Below are positions 33,536-44,308 of a DNA stretch of 64,000 nt, one piece after another. Location of the stretch: assembly GCF_900102625.1 (NCBI RefSeq), contig NZ_FMZC01000019.1, positions 1-64,000 of the forward strand. Reading direction: 5' to 3'. Below the pieces are notes generated by a model. It made no database searches and was not told the origin of the DNA. It saw only the letters and a list, made by a program, of their open reading frames with translations. A program made the position numbers and the translations under genes. The stretch's first letter is position 1. Each line of letters opens with the position of its first letter. The DNA is from Paracidovorax valerianellae (GTDB taxonomy: Bacteria; Pseudomonadota; Gammaproteobacteria; Burkholderiales; Burkholderiaceae_C).

Positions 33536-33595
33536 GCCTAACTCTTCCATAGAGCGGACTTGTCTTCGGCAAGTCTCTCATGTCAAATGTTAGTC
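33536..33595 (+). other. attC recombination site 1
   Basis: The site starts GCCTAAC and ends GTTAGTC, the complementary integron core sites. The interior folds as GACTTG / CAAGTC around a cttcgg-type turn, with a further GAG / CTC pairing and unpaired extrahelical bases, as in real attC hairpins. Length 60 bases. Confidence 0.78.
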
Positions 33596-33610
33596 AGCAC
33601 AGGAGACTTC

Positions 33611-34336
33611 GTGCGCATCATCGGCGATCAAGAACTCAACCCATGCGAGCCCCTTTGGAGATACTTCAAAACGGAAAGGTTCTTGGAGTTGCTGCAGTCC
33701 AACGAGCTTTATTTCGCATCAGCACGGCAATTCGACGATCCGTTTGAAGGGGCAGTGGCTGTGCTCCCGCCAAGTTTCCCCGTTGATCCACGCTATGCGG
33801 AACGGGAGTTCGGTGACAAAGCCTTCGAAGAACTGCGCCGCCTTACAAAGGTCAGTTGCTGGCACCGTGCGAGCTATGAAAGTGATGCGATGTGGCAGCT
33901 GTACGCTGGTTCGCGAAAAGGTGTTGCCGTCCGCACGACCCTCGACAGAATTCGCGCCGCCGCGAGGCCGTTTCGGTTGAAGCCGGAGTACGGGCACGAA
34001 GACCTTTGGGCAGGAAACGTGAGATATGTCGACCTACTTAAAGAGCGGCTTCGCGTAAACATGATGGATCGCTTTTGGTACAAGCACATGGCATTCGCAT
34101 GGGAGCAGGAGTTTCGCTTGGCTGTATCAGTGCGCATGGCGGAGGAGTTTGGTGTCCAAGTGCCCGAGTTCGGAATCAAGGTGGAGTTCGATGTTCCGCG
34201 ACTCATTGAACGCATTTATCTCGGTCCATTGCTTCCCGAGACTGACGCGATGGCCGTTCGGGTCGCCGCACGTACCCATGGCCTTGAAGACCGAGTCAGG
34301 GTTACGAGCATGCTTGGAACTCCGAGGTACACATAG
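33611..34336 (+). CDS. DUF2971-like protein (gene cassette 2)
   Basis: A 241-residue protein starting at GTG 33611, five bases after AGGAG; frames further upstream would begin inside the attC site. It shows the DUF2971 pattern LWRYFKTERFLELLQSNELYFASARQFDDPFEGAV, then SCWHRASYESDAMWQLYAG, then FWYKHMAFAWEQEFRL. Function of the family is unknown; members are frequent in mobile and defence contexts. It lies between attC sites 1 and 2 in the same orientation. Confidence 0.78.
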   Translation: MRIIGDQELNPCEPLWRYFKTERFLELLQSNELYFASARQFDDPFEGAVAVLPPSFPVDPRYAEREFGDKAFEELRRLTKVSCWHRASYESDAMWQLYAGSRKGVAVRTTLDRIRAAARPFRLKPEYGHEDLWAGNVRYVDLLKERLRVNMMDRFWYKHMAFAWEQEFRLAVSVRMAEEFGVQVPEFGIKVEFDVPRLIERIYLGPLLPETDAMAVRVAARTHGLEDRVRVTSMLGTPRYT

Positions 34337-34340
34337 TGCT

Positions 34341-34397
34341 GGCTAACCCTTCATTCCAGCGGACTGCCTTCGGCAACCGCTGAATTCAAGCGTCCTC
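34341..34397 (+). other. attC recombination site 2
   Basis: The site begins GGCTAAC. The arms CAGCGG / CCGCTG and TGC / GCA close a short loop (cttcg). The 3' core (GCGTCC) is degenerate relative to GTTRRRY, so this site may be inactive. Confidence 0.65.
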
Positions 34398-34398
34398 A

Positions 34399-34968
34399 AT
34401 GGATTTACCCGAGGCGATCACATTGGATGTCCCGAATCTGCTCACGGCCGCTGGCGTGGCCGTGGCGATTTTGGCAGCCCTTTATTCAGCGCGTTCCGCT
34501 CGCTCCGCGCATCGGCAGGCTGAGGCAGCGGAAGCAACTGTCGCAGAAGCAAAGGTTCAGTCGAAACTCGCCGAAGCGGCTCTTGCCGAAACTCGACGGC
34601 AAAATCAAATTGCTGGGCATGGTCACCGACTTGATGCCTATAAAGCTCTTTTGGCCTTCCGAGGAAAAGTGACTGCTACTGGCGTCGGATTCGAGCGCGA
34701 GGCCATTTGGAGTCTTTGGGACCATGTCCAAGTAGCTGAGTTCTACTTCTCGGGGACGGTTGCGAAGCAACTTTCGGAGCTTGTAGATGCAGCCCTCGCA
34801 AATCAAGCAATGAACGATGAACTGGAGGAGAGCACGAATTTCACCGGCTCCCAACGTCCGGAGATGGTCAGGAAGACCCATGAGCACCTCTGGCAGTTGA
34901 GAGAACTCATCGACGCGGCTGATAGCTCAATGCGTAAGGAAATGAGGATCACGCGCGATGAAGACTAA
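34399..34968 (+). CDS. hypothetical single-pass coiled-coil protein (gene cassette 3)
   Basis: A 189-residue protein with one N-terminal membrane helix (LLTAAGVAVAILAALYSARSA), a basic stop-transfer and an Ala/Glu-rich coiled coil (AEAAEATVAEAKVQSKLAEAAL), then a helical cytosolic domain. No family is recognised. Its TAA lies inside the GACTAAC core of attC site 3, a typical cassette arrangement. Confidence 0.68.
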   Translation: MDLPEAITLDVPNLLTAAGVAVAILAALYSARSARSAHRQAEAAEATVAEAKVQSKLAEAALAETRRQNQIAGHGHRLDAYKALLAFRGKVTATGVGFEREAIWSLWDHVQVAEFYFSGTVAKQLSELVDAALANQAMNDELEESTNFTGSQRPEMVRKTHEHLWQLRELIDAADSSMRKEMRITRDED

Positions 34969-35019
34969 CAATACGCTGCAGCGGATGGCTACGCCGCCCG
35001 CTGAGCTATGTCGTTAGGC
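34963..35019 (+). other. attC recombination site 3
   Basis: The site starts GACTAAC and ends GTTAGGC. The stem CAGCGG / CCGCTG is flanked by GC-rich arms around ggctacgcc. Length 57 bases; both cores fit the consensus. Confidence 0.78.
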
Positions 35020-35056
35020 AGCTTTGTCAGCCGGTGGTGCCGCAACCCCTTGCCTC

Positions 35057-35344
35057 ATGGAAACCCTTGAATACATCGAAGACGCTGTTCGAACTCGGCT
35101 TCAGGGCCAGAAATCTCGCCTGGCCGAGCTATTTCTGAACGAAGCGTTCCTTCTTGAGTTACAGCAACTCGCAAGGAACTCCGACTGGTATCACTTTCAG
35201 CCAAAGTCATGCGATGGCTGCTACTTGGTTCAAGGCTCAATTGGCTACGAGGTCTACCAACAAGACAGAGGAGCCAAGTCAGGCTATCGTGTCTTCCAGA
35301 CGCTATTCGACGCTGCGAGACACTTCTTTGAGTCTTACTGGTAG
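35057..35344 (+). CDS. hypothetical small protein (gene cassette 4)
   Basis: A 95-residue soluble protein (METLEYIEDAVRTRLQGQKSRL; CDGCYLVQGSIGYEVYQQDRG). No family is recognised. The ATG at 35057 is chosen over an in-frame TTG at 35024 near the attC edge; neither has a good ribosome site. It follows attC site 3 and precedes a degenerate attC-like stem. Confidence 0.55.
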   Translation: METLEYIEDAVRTRLQGQKSRLAELFLNEAFLLELQQLARNSDWYHFQPKSCDGCYLVQGSIGYEVYQQDRGAKSGYRVFQTLFDAARHFFESYW

Positions 35345-35350
35345 CGGCTT

Positions 35351-35407
35351 CTTTCAGCAATACCAGTGCACCGAGGCGCAGGCCGCCTCTTACGCCGAAC
35401 GTTGAGC
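35351..35407 (+). other. degenerate attC-like site 4
   Basis: A GAGGCG / CGCCTC stem with a five-base loop is followed by GTTGAGC, which fits GTTRRRY. The left core cannot be found. The next 258 bases to the broken IPTL-CTERM gene show no gene. Confidence 0.4.
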
Positions 35408-35665
35408 GTCCTCTTTACTCGCAACCACCGTCTGCTTCTGGCCGAAAGCCGTCGCCAACGGCCGCCCGCCAAGCGGCGCAAATCAGGCACTGTCGCGCGC
35501 TCAATCGAGACAGGCGTCCAGTATTTCGTCCATTGGCACTCTGTTCGTTTTCCACAGCGCCTGTTTCCGCGAGAAACCACCCCCGGAAGCCCATTCGGCC
35601 CAACTTGCAAGCCGGTCAGCATTGGGACCCTGGAGATTCACCCACCGTCCCTGCTCGGATTCAAT

Positions 35666-36049
35666 TCAAGTGGCGCGTCGCATGAGTCAAGCCATCAGGC
35701 CGAGCAGCAAACTCATCAGCACCAGTCCCCATTGAGACAGAGCGGGCACACCGGTTATCCCGGCCGCAGCCAGGACGACCATCGGCGCGAACGGATCGTC
35801 AATGGCGCCCACTGAGGTGTTCGAATCACCGGCTTGGTTGTCGGTGACTGAATAGGCCACCGTGCGGCGGTCGCTGCTCAGCGAATAGCTTGCCGCTGGC
35901 AGCTCAAACCATGCAGCTGACGGGTTGGCTGCCAACCTGAAGATCAGTGCGCAAGTTCTACCGACAGTGTCGTACCGCAGTTGGATGGCTTTCTCGGGCT
36001 GCTCCCATTCAATAGCTGGGCTGGATAGACTGCGCGATATTTGATGCAT
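35666..36049 (-). pseudogene. broken IPTL-CTERM protein gene (C-terminal fragment)
   Basis: The frame encodes only the end of an IPTL-CTERM protein, parallel to the last ~120 residues of the kelch protein (SLSSDRRTVAYSVTDNQAGDS, DDPFAPMVVL, PALSQWGLVLMSLLLGLMA). A TGA at 35687 cuts the membrane helix. In the same frame beyond it the expected basic tail LMRRAT and a second stop (35666) survive, showing a nonsense mutation. The 5' end runs into the LysR promoter, so signal peptide and body are missing. Confidence 0.75.
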
Positions 36050-36068
36050 TCAGCATCTGGAGTGATCA

Positions 36069-36953
36069 ATGGACTTGCTCGACAGCATGCAGGTGTACGT
36101 GCACACGGTGGAAAAAGGCAGCCTGAGCGCCGCCGCCGAGGCCAGCGGCATCTCCGCCACCATGGCGGGCAACCACCTGCGCACGCTGGAAAAGCGGCTG
36201 GGCATGCAACTGCTGCACCGGACCACGCGGCGCCAGCACCTGACCGCGTTGGGCGAGGACTACTACGCGCGCTGCAAGGAGATCCTGCGCCTGGTGGCCG
36301 AGACCGACGCGCAGGCGCAAAACCTGCAGCTCGCGCCCGCCGGCAAGCTGCGCATCAGCGCGCCGGTCACCTTCGGCACCGAGGCGCTGATGCCGGCGCT
36401 GTCGGTGTACCTGGCGCGCTACCCAGACGTGAGCATCGATGTGTCGCTGAGCGACCGCGTGGTCGATCTGGTGGAGGAGGGCTTCGAAGCCGCGATCCGC
36501 ATCGGCCAGCTGCCCGATTCGGCGCTGATCGCCAGGCCGCTGGCGCCGTACCGGCTGATGATCTGCGCCTCGCCCGAATACCTCGCGCGCCGCGGCACGC
36601 CGGCCCGGCCCGAAGAACTGAGCGGGCACGAATGCCTGTCTTTCAGCCCTGCCGCGCTGGCCAACTGGCGGTTGCAAAGCGGCGACGACGGGCTGTGCAT
36701 TCCCGTGTCGGGCCGCGTGCAGGTCAACAACGGGCAGGCGCTGCGCGTGGCCGCGCTGCATGGCTTAGGGATCGTGCTGCAGCCTGCAATCCTGCTGGAG
36801 GCCGACGTGGCGGCCGGGCGGCTGGTGCGGCTGTTTGCGGGGCATGACCTGCCCGTGCGGCCGATGAGCGTGGTGTATCTGCAGGACCGCTACCGGTCGC
36901 CCAAACTGCGCAGCTTCGTGGAGTTCCTGGTGGAGCGGTTCGCTGGCGGCTGA
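36069..36953 (+). CDS. LysR-family regulator
   Basis: A 294-residue LysR regulator of the DmlR/AaeR-like group (MDLLDSMQVYVHTVEKGSLSAAAEASGISATMAGNHLRTLEKRLG, then LLHRTTRRQHLT). The effector domain is complete. Its promoter and first codons are the template for the degenerate copy at 29375-29550 next to the MDR dehydrogenase. This suggests that this gene, or a close paralogue, once stood beside that dehydrogenase. No binding site was identified. Confidence 0.87.
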   Translation: MDLLDSMQVYVHTVEKGSLSAAAEASGISATMAGNHLRTLEKRLGMQLLHRTTRRQHLTALGEDYYARCKEILRLVAETDAQAQNLQLAPAGKLRISAPVTFGTEALMPALSVYLARYPDVSIDVSLSDRVVDLVEEGFEAAIRIGQLPDSALIARPLAPYRLMICASPEYLARRGTPARPEELSGHECLSFSPAALANWRLQSGDDGLCIPVSGRVQVNNGQALRVAALHGLGIVLQPAILLEADVAAGRLVRLFAGHDLPVRPMSVVYLQDRYRSPKLRSFVEFLVERFAGG

Positions 36954-37043
36954 GTCTGGTCAGGCCAAGCTCTCTCCGAGAGTCACGCCCAGGTAGTACC
37001 AAACCAAGCCTTCACGGTCTGGCCTGCCCTGCGGGCTTTGATT

Positions 37044-37457
37044 TCAGCGGCGATGCTTTTGGATCGTGTCCCGGACAGCGAACACGAACATGACAAACAC
37101 CAGGACCGATCCGAAACCAAAAGCGCCTCGACAGGTTGCCTCCGACACAGCGACGCGCATGCTTTGAGATCCGCTGGTGCATTGCGTGGCCGCGCCGCTG
37201 GTGGCTATCCATGCGGGTAACACCACCATGGCCGCCAACAGGCAGCAAACCAGCCAGCGCACCGCAGCGTTCTTGCGAAGCGCCAACAGAATCACGCACA
37301 CGCCACCGAGCCCCAATAGTCCTGCCGCCCAGAAGCCGACCCAGAGGGGAGCGCGCAGTTTCTCGGGGTAGAAGGTCATGAGCAGAGCCAACGCAGCGGC
37401 CAAAAGCAGCATGCATGTGCCGAATGGAACCGTCGGTGGAGTGTTGTTCGAGCTCAT
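37044..37457 (-). CDS. hypothetical membrane protein
   Basis: A 137-residue protein with four hydrophobic helices (GTCMLLLAAALALLMTFY; WVGFWAAGLLGLGGVCVILLAL; WLVCCLLAAMVVLPAWIA; GSVLVFVMFVFAV) and a cysteine pair in the loop after the third helix. The ATG at 37457 is chosen because the upstream frame extension lacks protein-like composition. No family is recognised. Confidence 0.6.
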   Translation of the reverse strand: MSSNNTPPTVPFGTCMLLLAAALALLMTFYPEKLRAPLWVGFWAAGLLGLGGVCVILLALRKNAAVRWLVCCLLAAMVVLPAWIATSGAATQCTSGSQSMRVAVSEATCRGAFGFGSVLVFVMFVFAVRDTIQKHRR

Positions 37458-37666
37458 CGGGGGGCGCAATTCGTGTCTGAGTCGTTGACTGTAAGACAAG
37501 CTAATTCGTCGCCTGGCGATGGGATGCGGGGGCGCGATTGGCTCGAGAAGCACGCCGCGGTGGAGCTGGTGCTGGCGGGTTAAGGTTTCGCCATGGTTTC
37601 CGAACCACCGTGGACCTGCCAGGTCGGTCAAGATCGCGGATCTGGCAATTCAACGGAGAGGGTTCG

Positions 37667-37993
37667 ATGACCGTGATTCGAGGCTGTTTTGTACTGACCC
37701 TGGCCACGATGACGTTGGCAGGCGCTGCCGGTGCGATGGGCCGGAGCCCGCCCTATCCTGAATGCCCGCAGGCCAGCCGCGATGCGATGGTGGGCGCCAT
37801 CCAACAAAAGCTCTTTGAGAAGCACCCGAACCGCCGGTTCGAGGTTTCAGGGCTTTACTACGTGCCTGGGGAAAAGCTCCCCTTCTGGCACGCGCAGGCG
37901 ACCACGCTGAACGGCTCGAAACAGTCAACGCTTTTCGCGATGGTTTACTGCGACCTAAGCGTCGAGTTGACCGCTCTGGCAACCGGTCGGTAA
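37667..37993 (+). CDS. hypothetical exported protein
   Basis: A 108-residue protein with a signal peptide (MTVIRGCFVLTLATMTLAGAAGA-MG) and a short mature domain with two cysteines (CPQASRD; VYCDLSVEL). GGAGAG precedes the ATG at 37667. It ends six bases from the convergent efflux gene. No family is recognised. Confidence 0.6.
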   Translation: MTVIRGCFVLTLATMTLAGAAGAMGRSPPYPECPQASRDAMVGAIQQKLFEKHPNRRFEVSGLYYVPGEKLPFWHAQATTLNGSKQSTLFAMVYCDLSVELTALATGR

Positions 37994-37999
37994 AGCCTG

Positions 38000-39754
38000 T
38001 CAGCGCAGAACCGGATCGTCCGCCGCCGCACTCGCACTGCCTGCGGCCCAGCCGCCCCCCAGCACCTTGTACAGCGTGACCCGGTTGGTCTGCTCGGCCA
38101 GCAGCAGGGTGATCTGCGTCTGCTGCGCGGCATACAGCGAGCGCTGCGCGTCCAGCACCGTGAGGAAGCTGTCGGCCCCCAGCCGGTAGCGTGCATCGGA
38201 CAGGTCCAGCGCACGCTGGGTGGCGTCCAGCAGCGAGCGCTGGGCGGCCAGGCGTTCGCCCAGCGTGGCGCGGTCGGCCAGGGCGTCGGACACTTCGCGG
38301 AATGCGGTCTGAATGGATTTTTCGTACTGGGCCAGCGCGGTGTCGCGCGCCACTTCGGCCACGCGCAGGTTGGCGTTGTTGCGGCCGGCGTCGAAGATCG
38401 GCAGGCGGATCTGCGGGGCGAAGCTCCAGGTGCCGTTGCCGCCGTCGAACAGGCCCGACAGCGCATTGCTGGCCGTGCCGATGGAGCCGGTGAGCGTGAT
38501 GGACGGGAAGAACGCCGCGCGCGCCGCCCCGATGCTGGCGTAGCTGCCTTGCAGCGTGCGCTCGGCCGCGCGCACGTCGGGGCGGCGCAGCAGCACGCTG
38601 GAGGGCAGGTCGGCCGGCACGGTGAGCAGGGTGGCGGCCGGTGTGGCCGGCACCACGGCCGTGCTGTCGATGTTGGCCGTGCCGGCGGTGCGCGGGGCGC
38701 CGGTATTCACGTTGCCGGTGGCGTTGGCCTTGGCCTTGGCGTTGGCGTTGGCGTTGGCGGGCGCCGGGGCCGTGTCCGCCGCGGCGGCCACGGCGATGGG
38801 CGGCAGCAGGGCATCGGGCACGGCGGCGCCGACCAGCAGGGCGAGCGCATTGCGGTCGCGCGCGACCTGGGCGGTGTAGGTGGCGACGTCGGCGCGCGCG
38901 GTGTCCACGGTGGTCTGGGTCTGCGCCAGGGTGAGGCCCGAGGTGGCTCCCAGCGCGTGGCTGCGCTGGGTGAGGTCCAGCGACTGCTGGCGGGTGCGCA
39001 GCGTTTCGCGGGCCAGTTGCAGGCGGCGGCCGTCCGCGTCCAGGGTGAGCCAGGCGTTGACCGCTTCGGCCACCAGGCTCAGCTGCACGCTGCGGCGGTT
39101 TTCAGCGGCACGGAAAAATTCCTGCAGCGCGGCGTCGTTCAGGTTGCGCACCCGGCCGAAAAAGTCGATTTCGTAGCTTGCAAAGCCCAGTTGCGCGCTG
39201 TATTGGCCGCCGATGTTGGAGCGGCCCGCCGTGGTCAGGTCGTCGGCCGTGCGGCTGCGGCTGCCGGCGCCGGTGGCGTTCACGCCCGGGAACATGTCGG
39301 CACGCGAGACGCCGTATTGCGCCCGTGCGCGCTCGATGGCCAGCACGGCCACGCGCAGGTCGCGGTTGTTGGCCACGGCCATCTCGGCGATGGACTGCAG
39401 GCGCGGCTCCTGCAGGAAGGCGGCCCAGTCCAGCGGGCGTTCCAGCGGATCGGCAGGGGCTGCGGTGGCCGGGCTTTGTGCGGCGGCGGCGGCGGTCCCT
39501 GTGCCAACACCGGCACCAGCGCCAGCGCCAGCCAGGGTCGGGGGCACGGAGCCGGTGCCCAGCGTGGCCGGTACCGGCAGCGAGGGCGCCTGGTAAACGG
39601 GTGCGAGGTTGGTGCAGCCGGACAGGGCGGCCAGCGCCACGGTGGCGGCTGCGGCCCAGGCGATGGGGCGGTATTGGGGCGCCCTCGGGCCGGCGGGGGG
39701 CGAAGGGTGGCTCGGGGTCGTCATCGGGACTGCGGAGAAGGCTTGGCGCGTCAT
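38000..39754 (-). CDS. RND efflux outer-membrane lipoprotein (OprM/NodT family)
   Basis: A 584-residue outer-membrane channel. The lipobox is LAALSGC-TN. Two repeated TolC-like halves follow ([67 protein letters not shown]). It would form the exit duct of the tripartite pump with the next two genes. The ATG overlaps the RND permease stop by four bases. An Asn/Ala/Lys low-complexity loop near the middle comes from a hexamer repeat. Longer than usual (~480) because of Ala-rich inserts. Confidence 0.93.
   Translation of the reverse strand: MTRQAFSAVPMTTPSHPSPPAGPRAPQYRPIAWAAAATVALAALSGCTNLAPVYQAPSLPVPATLGTGSVPPTLAGAGAGAGVGTGTAAAAAQSPATAAPADPLERPLDWAAFLQEPRLQSIAEMAVANNRDLRVAVLAIERARAQYGVSRADMFPGVNATGAGSRSRTADDLTTAGRSNIGGQYSAQLGFASYEIDFFGRVRNLNDAALQEFFRAAENRRSVQLSLVAEAVNAWLTLDADGRRLQLARETLRTRQQSLDLTQRSHALGATSGLTLAQTQTTVDTARADVATYTAQVARDRNALALLVGAAVPDALLPPIAVAAAADTAPAPANANANAKAKANATGNVNTGAPRTAGTANIDSTAVVPATPAATLLTVPADLPSSVLLRRPDVRAAERTLQGSYASIGAARAAFFPSITLTGSIGTASNALSGLFDGGNGTWSFAPQIRLPIFDAGRNNANLRVAEVARDTALAQYEKSIQTAFREVSDALADRATLGERLAAQRSLLDATQRALDLSDARYRLGADSFLTVLDAQRSLYAAQQTQITLLLAEQTNRVTLYKVLGGGWAAGSASAAADDPVLR
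38714..38764 (+). repeat. hexanucleotide repeat in the outer-membrane channel gene
   Basis: Tandem ggcgtt / ggcctt units (about seven) encode alternating Asn/Lys-Ala residues. Unit length is a multiple of three, so slippage would change loop length without shifting frame. Confidence 0.7.
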
Positions 39755-42700
39755 GCGGTGGCTCCGGTGGGCTGGCCGGCCTTGGCGGCCCGGTCGGCGA
39801 AGAAGCCGCGGATGAGTACGAAGAACACGGGCACGAAGAAGATGCCCAGCACGGTGGCCGAGATCATGCCGCCCAGCACCGCGGTGCCGATGGCCTGGCG
39901 CCCGCCGGCGCCGGCGCCCGTGCCGATGGCGAGCGGCAGCACGCCGAAGCCGAAGGCCAGCGAGGTCATCAGGATCGGGCGCAGCCGCAGGCGCACGGCC
40001 TCCAGCGTGGCGTCGATGACGCTCTTGCCCTGGGCCTGCAACTGGGTGGCGAACTCCACGATCAGGATGGCGTTCTTGGACGACAGCCCCACGGTGGTGA
40101 GCAGCCCGACCTGAAAGTAAACGTCGTTGGAGAGCCCGCGAATGCCGATGCCCAGCAGCGCGCCCACGATGCCGAGCGGCACCACCAGGATCACCGAGAA
40201 CGGCACCGACCAGCTTTCGTACAGGGCCGCCAGGCACAGGAACACGAACAGGATCGACACGGCATACAGCAGCGGCGCCTGCGAGCCCGACAGCCGCTCC
40301 TGGTACGAGGCGCCGGTCCATTCGTAGCCGATGCCGGGGGGCATTTCCTTCATGATGGATTCGACCGCGTCCATGGCCGCGCCGGAGCTCACGCCCGTGG
40401 CCGCATCGCCCACGAACTCGTAGCTGGGGCTGCCGTTGTAGCGCTGCAGCTGGGGCGAACCGTAGGTCCAACTGGTGCTGGAGAACGCCGAGAACGGCAC
40501 CATCAGCCCCTGGCTGTTGCGCACCGTCCAGGGTGCGATGTCCTGCGGCAGCATGCGGTAGGGCGCGTCGCCCTGCATGTACACGCGCTTGACGCGGCCC
40601 TTGTTCAGGAAGTCGTTCACGTAGGTGCCGCCGATGGCGCTGCCCAGCGTGGCGTTCACGTCGGTCGTGGCCAGGCCCAGCGCGCCGGCCTTGGCGTCGT
40701 CGATGGCCACGCCCAGCTGGGGCGTGTCGTCCAGGTTGTTGCTGCGGGTGTTCGATAGCTCGGGCCGCTGGCCGGCGAGCTGCAGCACCTTGTCGCGCGC
40801 GGCCACCAGCGCATCGTGGCCCAGGCCGTTCAGGTCCTTGAGCTGGAAGTTGAAGCCCGCGTTGGCCCCCAGGCCGCGCACGGCCGGTGGCAGCACAACG
40901 AAGATGCGCGCGTCGCGAATCTTCGAAAGGTCGCGCGTGGCCTTGCGGGCGATGGCGTCGGCGCTTTGCGAGGCCAGGGGGCGCTCGCTCCATTCCTTCA
41001 GGCGCACGAAGCCACGCGCCGAGCTCTGGTCGCCGTTGGAGCCGGTGATGGAGTTGAAACTCACCACGTCGGGCTGCGCCGCGAAGTATTTCTGCACCTC
41101 GGCCATCACCGCCTGCAGCCGGGTGTTGGAGGCGCCGGGCGGCAGCGTGATCTGCACCTGCACGGCGCCCTGGTCTTCATTGGGCAGGAACGAGGTCGGC
41201 AGGCGCAGGAACAGCACGGCCATGCCACCCACGATGAGCGCATACACCACCATCATCCGTCCGCCGCGCCGCACCACGCGGCCCACGCCGCGCTGGTAGC
41301 CGTCGGCCGTGCGGTCGAAGCGGTGGTTGAACCCGGTGAAAAAGCGGTCCACCCAGCCCAGCACGCCCCGGCGCCGGGCGCCGTGCGGGCTGTGCTGGCC
41401 CTTGGGGATGGGTTTGAGCAGCGTGGCGCACAGGGCCGGCGTGAGGGTCAGCGCCACCAGCACCGACAGCACCATGGCCGAGACGATGGTGATGGAGAAC
41501 TGCCGGTAGATCACCCCGGTGGAGCCGCCGAAGAACGCCATGGGGATGAACACCGCCGACAGCGTGAGCGCGATGCCCACCAGCGCGGGCGTGATCTCGG
41601 CCATGGATTTGCGGGTGGCTTCCTTCGGTGGCAGGCCTTCTTCGCTCATCACGCGCTCGACGTTTTCCACCACCACGATGGCATCGTCCACCAGCAGGCC
41701 GATGGCCAGCACCATGCCGAACATGGTCAGCGTGTTGATCGAATAGCCCGCCACCGACAGCACGCCGAAGGTGCCCAGCAGCACCACGGGCACGGCGATC
41801 GCGGGGATCAGCGTGGCGCGGAAGTTCTGCAGAAAGATGTACATCACCAGCACCACGAGCAGCATGGCCTCGACCAGCGCCTTGACCACCTCTTCGATGG
41901 AGGCGCTCACGAAAGGCGTCGTGTCGTAGCTGGTGAAGGGCTTGAGCTGGTACGGAAAGAAGGGCTGCAGCTCGGCGATCTTGGCGTTCACCGCCTCGGC
42001 CACGGCCATGGCGTTGGCACTGTCGGCCAGCACCACGCCCATGCCGGCGCCGGGCTGGCCGTTCAGGCGCGAGGTGATGGTGAGGTTTTCCGCGCCCAGT
42101 TCGATGCGGGCCACGTCCTTCAGGCGCACCACGGCGCCCTCGACGGTGGACTTGAGCACGATGTTCTCGAACTCTTCGCGCGACTGCAGCTTGCTGCGCG
42201 CGGTGATGGTGGCGTTGAGCTGCTGCTCGCCCACGGCGGGCAGGGCGCCCAGCTGGCCGGCCGAGACCTGCGCGTTCTGCGCATTGATGGCGTTGCCCAC
42301 GTCGGAGGGCATGAGCGCGTATTTTTCGAGCTTGGCGGGGTCCATCCACACGCGCATGGCGTAGGGCGTGCCCAGCGTGGCCACGTCGCCCACGCCGTCG
42401 ATGCGGCTGATCACGTCCACCAGGTTGCTGGAGATGTAGTCGCCGATGTCCACCTGCGTCACGCTCGGATCGGGCGAGGTGAAGGTGACGATCATCAGGT
42501 AGTCGTTGCCACCCTTGGTGACGGTGACGCCGCGGCTTTGCACGGCGGGCGGCAGGCGCGACATGGCCTGCTGCAGCTTGTTCTGCACCTGCACCTGGGC
42601 CACGTCGATGTTGGTGCCGGCATTGAAGGTGAGCGTGGTGCGCGAGCCGCCCGAGGCGTCGCTGGTCGAGCCCATGTAGATGAGGTTGTCCAGGCCCTTG

Positions 42701-42906
42701 AGCTGCTGCTCGATCACCTGGGTGACCGATTCCTCGACCGTCTTGGCCGAGGCGCCGGTGTAGGTGGCGCTGATGGACACGCGCGGCGGCGCGATGTTGG
42801 GGTACTGCTCCAGCGGCAATGTCTTGATGGACATGGCCCCCGCCAACATGATGACGATGGCGATGACCCACGCGAAGATGGGCCGGTTGATGAAGAACTG
42901 TGCCAT
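39751..42906 (-). CDS. RND-type multidrug efflux permease (AcrB/MexF family)
   Basis: A 1,051-residue hydrophobe/amphiphile efflux-1 permease of the inner membrane, driven by proton flux. The start [23 protein letters not shown] is typical. The proton-relay aspartates are in [17 protein letters not shown], and two halves with six helices each flank large periplasmic domains. Complete and of normal length. It is the middle gene of the MFP-RND-OMF operon; no regulator is adjacent, and substrates cannot be read from sequence. Confidence 0.95.
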   Translation of the reverse strand: MAQFFINRPIFAWVIAIVIMLAGAMSIKTLPLEQYPNIAPPRVSISATYTGASAKTVEESVTQVIEQQLKGLDNLIYMGSTSDASGGSRTTLTFNAGTNIDVAQVQVQNKLQQAMSRLPPAVQSRGVTVTKGGNDYLMIVTFTSPDPSVTQVDIGDYISSNLVDVISRIDGVGDVATLGTPYAMRVWMDPAKLEKYALMPSDVGNAINAQNAQVSAGQLGALPAVGEQQLNATITARSKLQSREEFENIVLKSTVEGAVVRLKDVARIELGAENLTITSRLNGQPGAGMGVVLADSANAMAVAEAVNAKIAELQPFFPYQLKPFTSYDTTPFVSASIEEVVKALVEAMLLVVLVMYIFLQNFRATLIPAIAVPVVLLGTFGVLSVAGYSINTLTMFGMVLAIGLLVDDAIVVVENVERVMSEEGLPPKEATRKSMAEITPALVGIALTLSAVFIPMAFFGGSTGVIYRQFSITIVSAMVLSVLVALTLTPALCATLLKPIPKGQHSPHGARRRGVLGWVDRFFTGFNHRFDRTADGYQRGVGRVVRRGGRMMVVYALIVGGMAVLFLRLPTSFLPNEDQGAVQVQITLPPGASNTRLQAVMAEVQKYFAAQPDVVSFNSITGSNGDQSSARGFVRLKEWSERPLASQSADAIARKATRDLSKIRDARIFVVLPPAVRGLGANAGFNFQLKDLNGLGHDALVAARDKVLQLAGQRPELSNTRSNNLDDTPQLGVAIDDAKAGALGLATTDVNATLGSAIGGTYVNDFLNKGRVKRVYMQGDAPYRMLPQDIAPWTVRNSQGLMVPFSAFSSTSWTYGSPQLQRYNGSPSYEFVGDAATGVSSGAAMDAVESIMKEMPPGIGYEWTGASYQERLSGSQAPLLYAVSILFVFLCLAALYESWSVPFSVILVVPLGIVGALLGIGIRGLSNDVYFQVGLLTTVGLSSKNAILIVEFATQLQAQGKSVIDATLEAVRLRLRPILMTSLAFGFGVLPLAIGTGAGAGGRQAIGTAVLGGMISATVLGIFFVPVFFVLIRGFFADRAAKAGQPTGATA

Positions 42907-42919
42907 GGCGGACGGTCCT

Positions 42920-44308
42920 TCAGCGGGCGGCCGAAGCCGCAGCGCCCGGCGCGGCAGGGGCTGCGGCCGGAGCGGTCGATGCGGCCTGGCCCGTCGAAGC
43001 TGCCTGCGACGCGCCGCTGGCCGGGGTGCCGGCCGCCTGCGCCGCCTGCCCCGCCTGACCGGTTTTTGCCGCCACTTCCACCGGCTTGACCGTGTCGCCC
43101 ACCTTCACGCGCTGCAGGCCGTCCACCACCACGCGGTCGCCGGCCGCCAGGCCGCCCACGGCCTGCCAGCGGTTGCCCACGGCGGCCTCGACCTGGATCT
43201 TGCGGCGCTCGATCTTGTTCTCGGCATTGACCAGCAGCACGCTGGCATTGCCGGCGGTGTCGCGCGTCACGCCCTGCTGGGGCACGAGCAGCGCCTGTTC
43301 GTTCACGCCCGTCTCCAGCACGGCGCGCACGTACATGCCGGGCATGAGCAGGCCGTCGGGGTTGGGGAACACCGCGCGCAGGGTGACCGCGCCGGTGGCG
43401 GGGTTCACCGTCACGCCGCTGAACTGCAGCCGGCCGGCCTGGGCGTAGGTGCTGCCGTCCTCCAGCTTGAGCGTCACGCGCGCCTGGCCTTCGCCCGCGC
43501 GCTGAAAGCGCCCCTTGGCCAGATCGGTCTTCAGGCGCAGCACGTCGGTGCTGGACTGGGTCACGTCCACATAGAGCGGATCGATCTGCGAGATGGTGGT
43601 GAGCGCCGTGGTCTGGTTGGCGGTGACCAGCGCGCCCGGCGTCACGGCCGAAGTGGCGGTGCGGCCCGAGATGGGCGCCTTGATGCGCGTGTAGCCCAGG
43701 TTGATGCGGGCGTTTTCCACCGCCGCGCGGTTCACGGCGAGGTCGGAGCGCGCCTGCACCAGCACGGCCTGGCTGTCGTCATACACCTGGCGGCTGATGG
43801 CGTCGATCTTCACCAGTTCGGCATTGCGCCGGGCATTGGTTTCGGCCGTGCCCACCGTGGCCTGCGCCTTGCCGAGCGAGGCTTCGGCGCTGGCCAGCGC
43901 CACCTGGAAGGGTGATGCGTCCAGCTGGTACAGCACCTGGCCGGCCTTCACGTCCGCGCCTTCGGTGAAGAGCCGCTTTTGCACGATGCCGCCCACCTGG
44001 GGCCGGATTTCAGCCACCAGGAAAGCGCTGGTGCGGCCGGGCAGCTCGGTGGTGATCGACTGCCGCTCTGGCTGCAGCGTGACCACGCCGGCTTCCACCG
44101 GAGCGCGCGGCGCGGGCTGCTTGGCGGACTTGTCCGAACACCCGGCCACCGCCATCGCGGCCGCCAGCACGGCGGCACCCGCCCAGCGCAGGGTGGGCGG
44201 GTGGGCGGATGGCGAAAACGGTGGTGAAAGGAGGGACGGGAAAGGCCGTGGGGGGCAGTCGGCAGACAGAGCGGGCAGCGAGCGTGTGGCGGATCGAGGG
44301 CAATTCAT
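42920..44308 (-). CDS. RND efflux periplasmic adaptor (AcrA/MexE-like) lipoprotein
   Basis: A 462-residue membrane-fusion protein. The start at 44308 is chosen to give a signal with lipobox [11 protein letters not shown]. It has the barrel-sandwich hybrid halves ([46 protein letters not shown]), a helical hairpin and a beta-barrel. The C-terminus is an Ala/Gln-rich tail. It ends 14 bases before the permease. It bridges the permease and the outer-membrane channel. Confidence 0.93.
   Translation of the reverse strand: MNCPRSATRSLPALSADCPPRPFPSLLSPPFSPSAHPPTLRWAGAAVLAAAMAVAGCSDKSAKQPAPRAPVEAGVVTLQPERQSITTELPGRTSAFLVAEIRPQVGGIVQKRLFTEGADVKAGQVLYQLDASPFQVALASAEASLGKAQATVGTAETNARRNAELVKIDAISRQVYDDSQAVLVQARSDLAVNRAAVENARINLGYTRIKAPISGRTATSAVTPGALVTANQTTALTTISQIDPLYVDVTQSSTDVLRLKTDLAKGRFQRAGEGQARVTLKLEDGSTYAQAGRLQFSGVTVNPATGAVTLRAVFPNPDGLLMPGMYVRAVLETGVNEQALLVPQQGVTRDTAGNASVLLVNAENKIERRKIQVEAAVGNRWQAVGGLAAGDRVVVDGLQRVKVGDTVKPVEVAAKTGQAGQAAQAAGTPASGASQAASTGQAASTAPAAAPAAPGAAASAAR

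Noticed and set aside
37538..37666. Upstream extension of the exported protein at 37667
   Set aside because: It would bury the signal peptide; the GGAGAG site supports the later start.
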